DNA from: Poecilobothrus nobilitatus
Lineage: Eukaryota > Arthropoda > Insecta > Diptera > Dolichopodidae
Assembly: GCA_947095535.1 (NCBI GenBank)
Contig: OX352774.1
Coordinates: forward strand, 66,402,416-66,466,415
DNA length: 64,000 bases
Direction of reading: 5' to 3'
In this document: positions 11,158-23,269 of the stretch, piece by piece
Layout: each line of letters begins with the position of its first letter
Numbering within the stretch: the first letter of the stretch is position 1
Program-made: the position numbers and the translations under genes
The notes under the pieces: model-generated
The model's database searches: none
What the model saw: the letters and a program-made list of their open reading frames with translations, nothing else
Told to the model about the DNA's origin: nothing

Positions 11158-11690
11158 ATTACACAAGTGTCTAAAAATAGTAATTTTTTACCGCTAAAAA
11201 CTTTTAAACACGGTAACATATAAAACAAATTCTGAGTTTTTCTAATTCTGTAAGATCTTTCTTCTCTGAAAATTTCAAGGCTCTATTTAAAAGATTGCTA
11301 GAGATATGAAGAATGCAAAAATTTTTTTTTCACATAATAGAAAATTTAAATATTGAAGAAATTGTATTATTTTGATATTGATATTGATTGATTTTACGAA
11401 GGTAAAAAATTTTCCTGTTATTTCGTATTTTTAGATTAAAAAATTATTAAGCATAACCTGGGATATGCTTAATTTGAAACTAGAGTTTTTTTTGACAAAC
11501 TTTCAGGAACTGTAGTTAAGTAATGAGTGAGACTACATAAAAAGGTAGTTCTACAATATGAATTTTTTTATGATACCTATCCATGGTTATAATTAAATTA
11601 TTCTATTTTAAACAGTATAAACAGTTTTGTAAAGAAAGAGAGACGTGCAGACGGACGAACAAAGAAAATTTTTTAAATTATTTTTGAAGC
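11158..11690 (+). mobile_element. Family A dispersed repeat, diverged partial copy
   Basis: Recognisable family A order: 'gtgtctaaaaatag', a degraded 'tttaaacacggtaa', 'gaaaatttcaaggctctat', 'tttttttcacataatag', 'gatacctatccatggttat', then a short GACGGACGA-type stretch at about 11643-11660. The copy lacks the usual start and ends raggedly; it appears older than the copies at 14185 or 61990. Confidence 0.6.
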
Positions 11691-13481
11691 AAATTTAAGC
11701 AACGCAAATTAAAATTTTGTCCATAGAATTTTTCGGATACAGACATTTTGGTTTCTGTTTTAATACTAGATATAAAGGATTATATTTTATTCGCATTTAA
11801 GATACTCCACTAATCTTTTCTATTCTATGTAGTGTTAATATATTCAAAGCAAAATATATTCAAATTCACTTCTATCGTTTAACCATCTCTCACAGAATAG
11901 ATTAAATCCTTCTTTGGTCATCTTTTGTTCTGATCTCAAATAATTTCTTTGCAGATGGGCGAACTTTCTAAGCTCATTAATTTATACTTATTTTTCAGCA
12001 ATATCTAACTTTCTACATTTTCTATACAATACAATCCATATATATATATTTTTTTTTTTGGACTCCTTTGGACTCCTTTTTTTTGCTAAATTTTATAATT
12101 TCTTTAGATAATCATTGATTTCAAATCTAAATTTATAAGTATCTGCATAATTCGTGTAATTTTATTTCGTAGCTATATATTTTTTATATTTCGAATATAA
12201 ATTTGGCGCTTTTTTTGTAGAGTTTTTTGTCTGTATTAAATGGATTTTAAACAATTTTAAATATAGTTTTGGTTTTTTGTTTTAAATAAAAAATTTTAAA
12301 TCCTGTTCGTGTTTTATTTCTTTTTTTTTTTTTGTTGTTGTTTAGTTTTAATTTAGTTTCGTTTATCGTGATACTATAACCCCATGTGGTGTTTATAAAT
12401 ATTTTAAATTACTTGTTTTGTTAAAATTCTATAATAATTTATGAAAAGTTTTAATCATAAATTTAGAACAAAAACCATGTTCCTAAAAATTCTTTTGATA
12501 GAATAACAAAAATTTTAAACAAAACAAAACAACTATGAAAAATTTTATTTCTTTGGCTTTTTTATATTCTGTTTTTCTTGTTTTTTTCTTTTTTTTTTTG
12601 GGTAGTGGTGACCGGAACGAATTATCGTGTATTGAAGCTTAATAATAGACACCTTTTTGCCGATTATTATTTTCTTTATTAGTTTTATCGATCCGACCAT
12701 AAACTACATAAAATTGACCACATATTTTATATAAATAAAAAAATATAAAAAAAAAATTGTAAAATATTTTCAACAAAAAAAAAAACAAAAAAAAAGAAAA
12801 AAAAATACAAGGAAAAACATTACAAAAATAAATTAAATGAACAAAAAAAAAAAAAAAAAAAACAAAAGAAATAAAAAAGTAAAATTGATGGGTCCATTTC
12901 GTGTTTAAAGGCAGTAGTTTTGTATAATTTGTTGTTCGTGAGGTTTTCAATTATTTTATATTATTATCTGTACTTTATATTATATTGTAATTCTATATAA
13001 ACTTATTACTTAAGAACTTAACATTTTTTACTTTTTATTTTCTATACAATTTTATCTATTTCCTTTCTATCCATTTATAAATCCTTTTTATTTATTTTTG
13101 TTATAATCAATGTATATAACTAAATATCTATTAGTTAAATACTTTTTGAACTTTTTATTTTATTTTTTTTTTTTAAATTTCTTTTGATGATTTTCTTGAA
13201 CAATTTAAGTAAGAAGTTAAGTTTAATCCTTTTAAAATATATTTTTTTTTTTGGAATTTAAGTAGTGTGATATCAGTTAGATTTTAAATGAAATGACAAA
13301 ACTTATGGTAAATATTTAAGAAATTTTGTTTTTATTACTTTTGTATTGGAGTTTTAAAGTACGTTTTTAAAAAAACGAAATTGTAGTTATTATATTTAAG
13401 TTTAATTTTAATTAAAAAAATAGTAGCGATATTTTAAAATTTTCTAAAAGAAATTTGAAATTTTATTAGCGATTTGTTTAG
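11691..13481. other. Homopolymer-rich non-coding stretch
   Basis: No gene recognised. T runs near 12050, 12320, 12590 and 13160; an A-rich block at 12740-12870. A 103-codon reverse frame at 12639-12950 is mostly Phe from the A block and is not called. Confidence 0.5.
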
Positions 13482-13800
13482 TTAAAGCAGCAACTAAAAG
13501 CTTGTAGAGCGTATGTCCCTAAAATACTTGAAGCTTCAAAGAAAAACTACTTCCAAGGAATAAAGAAAGTAAAACTAGCTTATCAAAATAATCAAAAGTT
13601 TGAAATGCCAAAGCATAGCTGATGATGTTATAGAGTTGCAAGATAACAGATGTACATGAATAGATGATAACGAATTGAATGCTCGATTGAGAAAATTTTT
13701 AGAATTTTATGGCTACGGTATGAATTTTTATGGTTTTCCCATCTATATAATATTGATAAAAAATACATATGTATTAAGAAAAACGGCATTAAAAAGTTTC
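13482..13800 (+). pseudogene. Frameshifted coding relic of unknown family
   Basis: Two consecutive plus-strand frames look coding and join naturally. Frame one (from about 13482) gives about 45 codons with mixed composition, including AYVPKILEASKKNYFQGIKK and AYQNNQKFEMPK. Near 13615 the signal moves by one base to a second frame containing ADDVIELQDNRC, a single in-frame stop at 13657, then IDDNELNARLRKFLEFYGYG. The amino-acid mix (charged, aliphatic, few Phe or Asn runs) and higher local G+C differ from surrounding noise. I do not recognise the family; a decayed transposon ORF or an old host exon are both possible. Confidence 0.45.
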
Positions 13801-14184
13801 GGGAACCACTTATATATAAATATAATAATTAAAAACTTAAATTATTTTTTTTGTATTTCAAATAAAATTGTTTTTTTACATATTCATTTTTTAAATTTTA
13901 TTAACAAAGAAATTTGAAAAAAAAAAACTTTAAATAGGTATATAATGATTTTTTTCCCCCAATCAAAAACAATTTTAAAGACATATCTATTATAATAATT
14001 AGTTAGGGATATCAGTTCTCATTCGCTTGAATTACATTAGTAACAAATTAATTACTTTTAAATTTAAATTAAAGATTTGAAGAATATTTTTTTTTGTATT
14101 TACTATTCAAAAAGAGTATTGTTATTAAAAAAATGTGATCATGACTTATCTAATTAATTTTTTTTTTGCACCTCTTGCTTTTTA
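13801..14184. other. A+T-rich non-coding stretch
   Basis: No recognised feature. Confidence 0.5.
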
Positions 14185-14950
14185 CATGTCCGTCCGTCCG
14201 TCCGTCTGTTTACAAAACTTCTACACCGTTAAAGATAGAGAAAAAAAATTTTAACCATAGGTAGGTCTCATAAAAAAAATAATTTTGTGGAACAACTTTT
14301 TCATGTAGCCCCCCCCATTACGGAGCTACAGCCCCTCAAACTTTGAAAAAGCCCTATTTTTAAATGCATATATCTTATGTTCTGCTTAAGATTTTTTCAA
14401 TCTGAAAACGCCATTCGACAGGTATTTCTTTTATCTTTGTAAATTAATATCAAAATTATACAATTTTTTAAAATTTAATATTTAAATTTACCATTATGTG
14501 AAAACCAAATTTTGCATGAAATTTCTTTTTTCATAACTCCGGCACCCCTTTAGATAGGAACCTGAAATTTTGAGACAAGAAAGAACTTTTAGAATTAATA
14601 TAAGTTTCCTCAGAAAATTTTTTGGTAACACCCCCTCTTTAAGAGTTATTACGCCTCAAAAATTGAAAATTTGGTATTTTTAGACACCTGTAACTTAGGC
14701 ACCTGTAAAAATATTTCTTCGGCAAGACATGAAAATTAAAGGTTCAATAATATATTTAAACGTGTGTTTTCTTAGTTATATAGGATTCCGGACTTACGTC
14801 CCCTCAAAATTTCAAAAATATCCTATTTTCACGTTTTTTCTTATTACATGAAATTTTCAAATTTTTGTACAAGTCACAATTATAAACAGTTTGTATTGAG
14901 TTTTGGAAATGTGCGCTTTTAAAAACCGTTGGTTTATATTCTACCTTGTT
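14185..14950 (-). mobile_element. Family A dispersed repeat, near full-length copy, inverted
   Basis: Reverse-strand copy. It is bounded near 14945 by the family start ('ggtagaatataaaccaacgg' on the reverse strand) and near 14185 by a (GACG)n segment, read as 'gtccgtccgtccgtccgtct' on the plus strand. Internal landmarks in order are 'cataactccggcacccc', 'aagagttattacgcc' and 'gacttacgtcccctcaaa'. It is closely similar to the copy at 61990-63297. Non-coding. Confidence 0.75.
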
Positions 14951-15003
14951 TTTTTTAAATTGAACATCATATAAAAAAAATTTAATATACATTTGGTATA
15001 TTA

Positions 15004-15052
15004 GATTACGTCAGATTGGTATCAGATTGGTAATAGATTGGTATCAGATTCT
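15004..15052 (+). repeat. 11-bp tandem repeat, about four copies
   Basis: 'agattggtatc' repeats with an 11-base step from about 15012 to 15050, one unit reading 'agattggtaat'. Confidence 0.75.
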
Positions 15053-15520
15053 TTCCATTATTAGTTACTCAAATGATATCAAACTTTAGAAACTGATCCT
15101 TCAATTTTAAGGAGTTTTTTGTTTATTTCGAACTCTTCGAGCAAAGGTTCTGTAAAATCATTATTGTTAATAAATATCGAAGAAAACAAATTATTTTATA
15201 TCATTTGCTCCCGAGTTCGAGACAACTTCCCATAAAATGTTCTTATTTATCAAATATTATTTCAAAAGCATTTTATATGATTTATTTAAAATTATCTTAC
15301 ATATTGTCTTAGTAAAACTGTTTTATATTGAAATAGTTTTGAAAAAATGTTGAAACGATTTAAATATACGTAATTTAGTATAACAACTTATAATAATAAT
15401 CTTATTAATAATTTTTAGTAATATCACCTCCATTTAAGATCTGTATTGAAAGAGTCATAAGCCAAGTTATTTCCCATCTTTAAATTAATATAATACTTCA
15501 GTACGGAAGGGCTAAGTTTT
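15053..15520. other. A+T-rich non-coding stretch
   Basis: No recognised feature. Confidence 0.5.
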
Positions 15521-16490
15521 AAGCTAAGTACACACGGAATATTAAAATTTGTAAAACTCTACGGAAACAAAAGTTTCCTTTAACAAATATGTTTACACTA
15601 GAGTGTAACTCTACAGAAAATTCGATCTACGAAAACTTTGATATAAATATAAATTTTTCATAAAACAGTAGATTTTTCTTTAGCGATCTTTTACATGGTC
15701 TACGTAATTTTCTCTATGGTAGACCTATGCTTTAGCAATGAATAGAAATAATTTTAAATGGATCAGTTTGCTGCAAACACTTTTTTCAAAAATGACTTTG
15801 AAAATGAAAAATTAAAAGCTACCGCGGTCGATTTTGTGACTGTGACATAAATCTGACTGTGTGTTATTTGATAAATAAACAAAATTATAAAACAAAAATT
15901 GAAAGTATTGGGTTCGAGAATGGGTAGAAAGAAAACATATTCTTGAATTTTATAAAGCACTATTAAACGAAATAAAAGTTCAGAATCCAAATTTGAATAA
16001 AATAGGATGTACATTTTTTTACGTATGTTCTATTCAAATTTTAAATTTTTGCTTAGAAAAGTTAAACAATATATTTAAAGGCAAAACAAATAAACAAGCG
16101 AAAATGATCTGCAGTTGTAGCAAGAATAATTTTTCAAAATTACAAAATGTACCTATTGATAAATAAATATAATATTAGGCCTATTTATTTTGATTAATCA
16201 ATTGATAAATAATCAATTTTTATAACTTTATCAAACATGTCTGCAAACAACTGTAAAGTCATCATAGACACAAAAATTTCTCTACTTGAAACTGTTTACA
16301 CTGTAGAGAAATATCTTTGGTATAGTCAATATAGAGTTTTACGGTATAGAACTCTAATGAATGTTTACACATATGTAGATCGGGTAACCGGCTAGTTGGC
16401 AACTTTTATTTGGCAACTGGACAGTTAGCAAAAGATATTTCGCAAAAGAGACACTTTACCATTTTTGCTTTTCCGTGTGTAATTTAGCTT
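15521..16490. mobile_element. DNA transposon remnant, probable PIF/Harbinger type
   Basis: Bounded by inverted ends: 'aagctaagtacacacggaa' at 15521-15539 and its near reverse complement at 16471-16490 (one substitution and one indel). Inverted subterminal words follow: 'gtttacactagagtgtaactc' on the left and 'gtttacactgtagag' on the right. Between the ends lies a transposase-like peptide fragment at about 15903-16000. At about 970 bases it is far shorter than an autonomous Harbinger element. Target-site duplications (3 bases, TWA-like in this superfamily) were not resolved. Two short 'ttggcaac' words near the right end may be later additions. Confidence 0.6.
15903..16005 (+). pseudogene. PIF/Harbinger-like transposase N-terminal fragment
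   Basis: The plus frame starting just after a stop at 15900 translates as KYWVREWVERKHILEFYKAL, then LLNEIKVQNPN. The pattern W-V-R-x-W then x-R-x-x-x-x-x-F-Y-x-x-L-L-x-E-(I/L) followed by a D/N-P motif is the conserved segment upstream of the DDE nuclease domain in HARBI1-like transposases (known family pattern, usually WVRPW...). The nuclease domain itself is missing. An upstream 30-codon frame starting MDQFAANTFF at about 15759 may be the original N-terminus. Assignment rests on this one motif and needs a profile search. Confidence 0.55.
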
Positions 16491-16835
16491 CAAAGATTGT
16501 ATGTTATTGTAATAATAACTATTTTTGAAGATTAGTTCAATAATTTTAAAATTTCTATATTTGTAGTATACAAATAGTACTTGCATTACGTTGAATTGTT
16601 GTGATGATTACTGTCATTTAAATAATTTTAAGAAAAACATTTTGTTTAAATTTATTTTCTACTTATATGAATACAAGGAAAATCTGTAAATATTTTAAAT
16701 TTATATCATCTAAACTCAGTGATATTTCGACAAACTTATTATTAACATATCATATATTTAACGCAAATATTATGGTGGAAACTTTAAAAATTACTCAGAG
16801 GAATTGCTCCGGAAAGTGATGAACGTTAACTAATC
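16491..16835. other. A+T-rich non-coding stretch
   Basis: No recognised feature. Confidence 0.5.
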
Positions 16836-17140
16836 AAACCAAAACTATTCTCTTTAAACACCTGTTCCAAAGCAATAAAACAATTGATGCCTCCACTCAA
16901 GGTTTTCCAACATGAAACGAGGAATGCAACAGATGCCCACCCATACACTGTCGAACTGTCAAGATGGCGCAATACAACATTCGGAAATTCGTTTGTTATG
17001 CGCACGTTACGTTTATGGAACCTAATGCCTGCACATGTGTTCCCAAAAGTACGATATAACGAAATTCAAGAAGAACATTAACATCCTTCTTCAAAAAAAC
17101 TATCCAAATTGTTCCCTTCATCCTCCATAATTCCAATTAT
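16836..17140 (+). pseudogene. Decayed C-terminus of a non-LTR retrotransposon reverse transcriptase ORF
   Basis: The plus frame across 16884-17081 reads MPPLKVFQHETRNATDAHPY, then TVELSRWRNTTFGNSF and VMRTLRLWNLMPAHVFP, the same signature as 7689-8025 and 27916-28320. A frameshift near 17075 moves the tail to another frame (NINILLQKNYPNCS) that ends at a stop near 17131. This marks the extreme end of a Jockey/CR1-like ORF2. The polymerase palm and endonuclease are absent, as expected for a 5'-truncated LINE insertion. The frame extends a few codons upstream of the first Met, so no start codon is implied. Confidence 0.85.
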
Positions 17141-20100
17141 CATAAATCCAATATTTGGGCTCACATTAAAAAAATTGGACAAAACAATAGATTGAACTTA
17201 TAAAAATTTCATAGATCGTATATATCATTTTGTAAATCATTTATTACACTTTATTATTCAATATATATACATCCTCTTAGGTACCACTATACAAGTTTTA
17301 TTTTTTTCTATTTTAAATTTATTTTTAAGTAATTTGTAAAAAAAATAAAATAAAAACATTTTAAAATTTCAAATTAAAATATCTTTGGAATTTACTTGGC
17401 ATGTCTAATTTTTATTTTATTTTATTTTTTTATTTCTTTTTATTGTTGTATTTATTTCTCTATATCATTCTAACAAAATGCTACAAAAATAACTACTATA
17501 CAAAATAAATTTACAATCCTTCGCAATTATAGATATAATTCGGTGGAAAGATTTATGGTACAAAAAAAAAAAAAAACAAAAAAAGAAAAAGAAAAAAAAA
17601 AAGAAAATGTATAAATGATACATATCATTTGAAATATTTCTCTTTGATGTCCTTGGTAACAATTGTTGTACTTGTTGTGTTTTTTTTTTTTTTTTACTTT
17701 TATTTGTTATTTACAACATCAACAACATTTGCAACATTCCAATTCGCGTTTTACCTTCAAATTAAACAACACTAAAAAGAAAAAAAAAAAGTTGTGTATT
17801 TTTAAAATTTAAACAAAAACAAAACCAAAAAAAAAAAACATAAAATAACAAAATAGGAAACAGGAAAACTGTTATAGCAACGTTTACATTTCATCTTGAA
17901 TGTAAATTAGGTTTAAATGTATAGGTAACAACAGCAAAAAAAACGCAATTTCATCGATAACAAAAAAAAATATACCAATAAAAATAAAAAATAAAAGCAG
18001 AAAAAAAAAACGGAAAATAAAAATAAACAATTCCAGATTTGTATATAAAAAAATAAAAAACAAAAAAAAAAAATACCAAAAAACATAAAAAAAAGTGATA
18101 AGCAAACAAAATCCTTAACCTAGTTGAAAGAAATTTTTTTTCAAAAATTTTCATCAAATTGAAGGAAGATAAAGTTGGGAAAGGGAGAAGAATAAAATTT
18201 AAAAAGAATTAAAAGTTAAACGTAATAAAAATATTCTAAAAAGAACGCTTTTTAATTTTTATTTTTTGAAATATATGGTACTTGTAGATACTTCATTTTC
18301 TAATAAAAAAATTAAGAAAATCAAAAAAAATAAAAAATTCTATAGAATTATTAATACAGGATAAGTATGTGATGATATGAGAACACATACTACTAAAATT
18401 AGCAAAAATTTGGCAAAACACTAAAATATAATAAGTTTTGTAGACAGAGAATAAAACTCGAACTACAGATTATTGGCCAATGTTCATCTATAACAGATTT
18501 CAGACAAAAAAAAGTATTTGTTGATATTAAAAAAAAATTGCGAATCCACACTCACAAAAGTGTTATGAAGAATAACGCTAGAAACTGAACTCTATACAAA
18601 GTACGAAAATCTTAAACAAATTAAAAATTTTAGGTATCTGGAAGATTAGAAGAAGAATCATAGAAAAACTTCTCCTATTCTTTCATATTGTAATAAGGGA
18701 ATTAACAGTTAGAAAAGTGTTGTGAACAAAAAGCGATAGAACTAACAGGATGTACATCCAGTACAGACTAAATAATTTTGAATTTAGAGTACGTTTTCAT
18801 ACAATACAATACAATTAAATTTTCTTGTTAACAATAAAAATTTTGTAAATTGTTACTGCAACAAAATATTTTTCTGGAATATGAAAATTTTGAAAATATA
18901 AAACATAAAAAAATGTTATTTTTGGTTTTTCTTTAAAATGAAAAGGAAAAAAATAAAAAAAGGGGATTTAGCATTGGTTTAGGGGGTTTATAACTAATTA
19001 CTTTTCTTAATAAAATTCTAATATCACTTAACAATTTGTTCCTCTTTATGTTTTATTTCATCCATCACTTCTATTTTTTTTTTTTTTTTTGTTGCCATCA
19101 TATTAATCAAATTTGATTTTCGTGTGCATCAATCCTAAGATTTATTGTTTTTAAATTGTTTCTTTTTCCTGACTTGTATATAATTATTTTTTATATCATT
19201 TATTATTGCATATCTTAAATTTTTTTGATAATATGCAATAATCCCTCTTTATTGCATGTAGAACTATTTTTGGTGATGTTATTTTGGGGGTCTCTTATAG
19301 AAACTTTTAACCGTTTAATTTTTCTGCAGACTCTTATAGAAGTGGATAAGAAAATTATATTGCTGAATATAAAATACGGTAAATTTTTAGCATTGGAAAT
19401 TTTGCAGATATTTTAAATAACCAAAAGCTGAAAATACTCTGGAATACATTTTATCTATTATAATTATGCCTATTTGTTATTGCTCGCGAATATTCAACGT
19501 CAGGCTAAAATACATTAAAACAGTATCTTTAAAATATATTTTAGGGAAGTCGAGATCAACTAAGCAAGGTTGACAGATAATTAGAGATTCGTCAAACCAT
19601 TCATACAATGTTCAGTGTCGCAATCCACTCTACATACTACCATAAATTTTAGCCTATCTCGCGTATTTTAAGAAAGATCAACTCAATGTCTGAGCTCTTT
19701 CATAACAGTGTTAACTAACTAACACTAAGAACAAAACTTCCACTAACGTGAACACCCGTTGGCTGTATGATTAATCTCGCATTGAGTTTTAACTCGCAAG
19801 CAATGTTTAATAAATAGGAGGTTGCATTTTTTCTATTAGATTCTTAGTTTTTAACTATCATTTAACTTCACTAACAACTAAATCATTTAGTGATAATTCT
19901 AAAAATGATACTTATATGTCTGATACAAGACAATAGTAACACTTGAATATAATGAATTTGGTCTAACTTCTATAACTGTATCTATACTTTATCAAAATAG
20001 AGGCAAAGATCCATAGCGATTCTAATTTAGATTTTTCTTTACTAAAATAGTATCACTCTTTGTCCACTATTCTGTGATTTTAAAAAGTGTACCTCCGTAA

Positions 20101-20735
20101 TTTTACCTAATTTGAAAGAAAAATAATATGTGGAACGCTGCTTTAATTTTCAGTATGTGCTGCCATTATTCAGAAAATTCATAAATCTTTTAGTTTTAAA
20201 ATACTAAGATAGTAAGAGAAGAGCAAGGAGAAGAAGGAGAAAGTAAGATAGGAGCAGCGAAATGATAATAAAAAAATAAAAATATTAAAGCAAAAAAAAA
20301 AAAAAAAAAGCAAAGAAAAATAAATTTCTAAATATATCAAAATTTAATCGCATACAGTTGGCTAGGTAATCATCTATTGAAATTCGTTCAATCATAATGT
20401 CAAAACTTGAAAGTTTATTCTTGTTTAATGTTTTTTTTTTTTTTGCTATTTATTTTATTTTGCATAATCTATGATATAAAAAAAAATAGAAATTTAATTT
20501 TTCAAAAATAAATTGACCGACCTTAGAGAATTTTATAAAAGTATAAGTTTTCAAAAAATGTCAGAGTTTCATTGAAAAAGATTAATGATTTCTAATAATA
20601 GTAGTTATCAGTCAGTAAGTAAAATATAAATGTAAAGTGAAAACAATTCAAAATACATAATATTAATTTGTGAAAACGAATAAACTTAGTAACGTTATAT
20701 TAAAAAAATTAAAAAGAAAAAAAAAATATATTTAT
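17141..20735. other. Homopolymer-rich, A+T-rich non-coding stretch
   Basis: No gene or repeat family recognised across 3.6 kb. It contains A runs at about 17562-17610 and 17930-18080, T runs near 17680, 19075 and 20430, and an (A)n block near 20295. Reverse frames at 17465-18157 are Phe-rich products of A runs. A patch at about 19540-19800 is less A+T-rich but shows no coding frame. Confidence 0.5.
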
Positions 20736-21137
20736 AATACATATGCTTTTATCGAAACCGAATAGGCCCCCTAAAAAGTAGAAAATAAAATTGATTGCAA
20801 AACTTTAGCTTTTTGGACTGTTATAATATAAAAGTGAGTTGCTAGTGGAAGCATTTTGGACTGTTATAATATAAAAGTAAATTGCTGGAATAAGGTTAAA
20901 TAAAAATCTGCGAAATTTAAGATTCGTGTTTCTTTTTTATTCCAGCAATTTACTTTTATATTATAACAGTCCAAAATGCTTGCACTAGCAACTCACTTTT
21001 ATATTATAACAGTCCAAAATGCTTGCACTAGCAACTCACTTTTATATTATAACAGTCCAAAAAGCCAAAGTTTTGCAATCAATTTTATTTTCTACTTTTT
21101 AGGGGGCGAATTCGGTTTCGATAAAAGCATATGTATT
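20736..21137. mobile_element. Foldback element: long inverted repeat with internal 43-bp tandem repeats
   Basis: The left arm (about 20736-20900) and right arm (about 20937-21137) are near-perfect inverted copies separated by about 36 bases. The outer ends are 'aatacatatgcttttatcga' and its reverse complement, and both arms carry 'aggggg' next to an 'aaaaagtagaaaataaaatt' type word. Each arm contains the unit 'cagtccaaaatgcttgcact' plus 'agcaactcacttttatatta', with a 43-base step (word positions 20961, 21004, 21047 on the right). The right arm has three repeats of the word and the left two. A transcript would fold into a long hairpin. A 98-codon frame over the right arm is a by-product of the repeat. 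Confidence 0.85.
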
Positions 21138-21500
21138 TTAAAAATTATTTTTTTTACTTATTATTTTATTTTATACTTTTTATTTTTAAATGAAGCACAT
21201 AATTTAAATTTAAAAAATATGGGATATTTTTATTATATGGCAAGAGTAAAAATTTTTTATTCCAGTATGTAATTCATAATTAATGAAAGTACCTCGAAGA
21301 GTAAAATATGTACCAAAATACTGTGATTATAAATATTACAATACAATTTTAGTTGAAGTAACATTTCTAACACGTATGAAAATGATATATATTGTATATA
21401 AATGTATTTTACTGTATATTTCTATAGTATAGCATTAGTAGTATATCGTATATCCAAACAAACATCTAACCTTGAACACCTAGTACTTACCTAATCCTTT
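21138..21500. other. A+T-rich non-coding stretch
   Basis: No recognised feature. Confidence 0.5.
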
Positions 21501-22455
21501 AATAAGATCATGCAGTAAAAATTGTTGACAAATATCTTGATTTAAATTATAAACAAGTGGAGCGGAATTAAATAATTTAGGAAATTAGTTTAACATAATA
21601 TTATTTACATACGTACGTACATATTTACATACGTAGTTTTAATTTTTTGTGTTGACAAAATTTTGTTTGTTAATCATAATGCGTAATGCGCAAAAGCATA
21701 ATTTTGTAATGATCTTTACTTTTTATATTCTTTACTATGTACATACAAAAATATATTATGTATGCATGAGTTTGAATTTGGCTATTGGAATTACTTTGAA
21801 TGAAATTTTATATGTATATCTATATAAACAATAGATATAATAAATGTTCCTAAATAAAACACATAAAACATTAATTTTTAACGCCATACATATTCAATAT
21901 GCAATAAAGAATGTTGACAACAAATATTCTGATTTAAATCCTAAACAAATATTTTAAAACAAAATAATTTAGCAACATAAAAATATTGTACCTATATATT
22001 TTGTATTAGGATTTAGCTGCACTATACAACACTTAAATATTTAATGAACATATTACGAACATAAAATCTTAATTTTTAACCATGCATATTCAATATGCAT
22101 TAAAGAATGTTGACAGCAAATATTTTGATTTAAATACTAAACAAATGTTGTAAACAAAATATTTTAGCAACATACATAAAAATATACTATTATAGGAGAA
22201 AAGATCAAAAATATATTGCGTGTGTATTGTATGCATGAATTTAGAGATAAAAATTTAAGTTTCAAATTCATATATACAAAATATATACATATTTTATTCA
22301 AAAAATGTTGATGAATAGATAGTTAAAAAAAAAAAAGTTGCATGTGAACTGGATTCGAACAACATGACCCCCACTTTTGAAACCTGTACACTTTCCTCTG
22401 CACCTTACAACACTTATAAATGTTGCTAACAGATTACGAAGATAATAAAAAGCGT
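21501..22455. repeat. Degenerate tandem array with SINE-like segment
   Basis: Units near 21510, 21871 and 22069 share 'ttaatttttaac', 'catattcaatatgca', 'aaagaatgttgaca', 'caaatattctgatttaaat' and 'ttagcaacata'. The later two are 198 bases apart. The words 'acaacacttaaat' and 'attacgaa' recur at 22029-22060 and at 22407-22440. The last unit contains a box-B-like 'ggattcgaac' (22349-22358, reverse strand gttcgaatcc) within a tRNA-like stretch at 22335-22425, suggesting the array derives from a tRNA-related SINE on the reverse strand. Confidence 0.45.
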
Positions 22456-22468
22456 GACAGAATGACAA

Positions 22469-22491
22469 ATAAATAAATAAATAAATAAACC
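22469..22491 (+). repeat. (AAAT)n microsatellite
   Basis: About five AAAT units, followed by 'ccgtcagcgacg'. Confidence 0.8.
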
Positions 22492-23269
22492 GTCAGCGAC
22501 GAGTTAATATAAAAGCATATAAAATAGACTTATTTCGGGGTTCAGTACACCTGGCAATTCTCATTTAACAACTGAACATTTGATACATTTTGCAAAAACA
22601 ACACTTAACAAAAGACATTTAGTAAAATGGACAGTTAACATTTAGACATTTGGCAACTTTTATTTATGTTGGCGCTTAGCGCTGCATGTAAATATTAAGA
22701 AAATTAAAAATAATAACAATTTTTTCACCTATTTTTCATTATTTTCACAACATTTTTTCATCAAGATTTCAATCATTTATTTAATAGGAGTTTATTAAAC
22801 TGTTTTTTAATTTTTACTTAGTTTTAATTGAATTGAGAAACGTTGTGCTAACAACGCCGCGTATTTCTTTAAAAAATAATTTTATACCAAGTGTCTCTTA
22901 GTTCAACTTTATTTATTTTCTATGGATGTTAAGTAATTTTTAACTACTTTAAAGTACCTTTTAATTTGCGGGCAATACAGATGAGTTATAATTAAAAAAA
23001 AAAATCTGTACGGCATTGGTTAGACGTCAATGTTTTTTATCCCTTTTTATTAATCCCCCTTTATTTCCACTGTTTTAAAATGACAGAAATCTAACTTTTG
23101 TGAAGCGTTTAAAAATAGAATGCAAAAATTAGAGAAATTCAATTTTTGAAGCGTTTATTTATATTTATTTGAAAATAATTTTTTATTTTTTAAAATTTTG
23201 ACTATTATTTATTTTTTGTGTCTGAACATAATAAAAGAATTTTACTTTTAAAACGAATTATTTAGAACT
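22492..23269. other. A+T-rich non-coding stretch
   Basis: Short recurring words ('ttaacatttagacatttggca') at 22560-22660 resemble those at 16395-16450; a palindrome 'gcgcttagcgc' sits near 22672. No gene. Confidence 0.5.

Noticed and set aside
12639..12950. 103-codon reverse-strand open frame
   Set aside because: The ends look mixed, but the central half is Phe encoded by a homopolymer block, so length is an artefact of base composition.
15202..15232. Box-B-like word near 'cccgagttcgagac'
   Set aside because: No box A at the right distance and no body or tail matching the other SINEs.
20976..21272. 98-codon plus-strand open frame
   Set aside because: Its first third repeats because it translates the 43-bp units of the foldback element; the remainder is Phe/Tyr-rich background.
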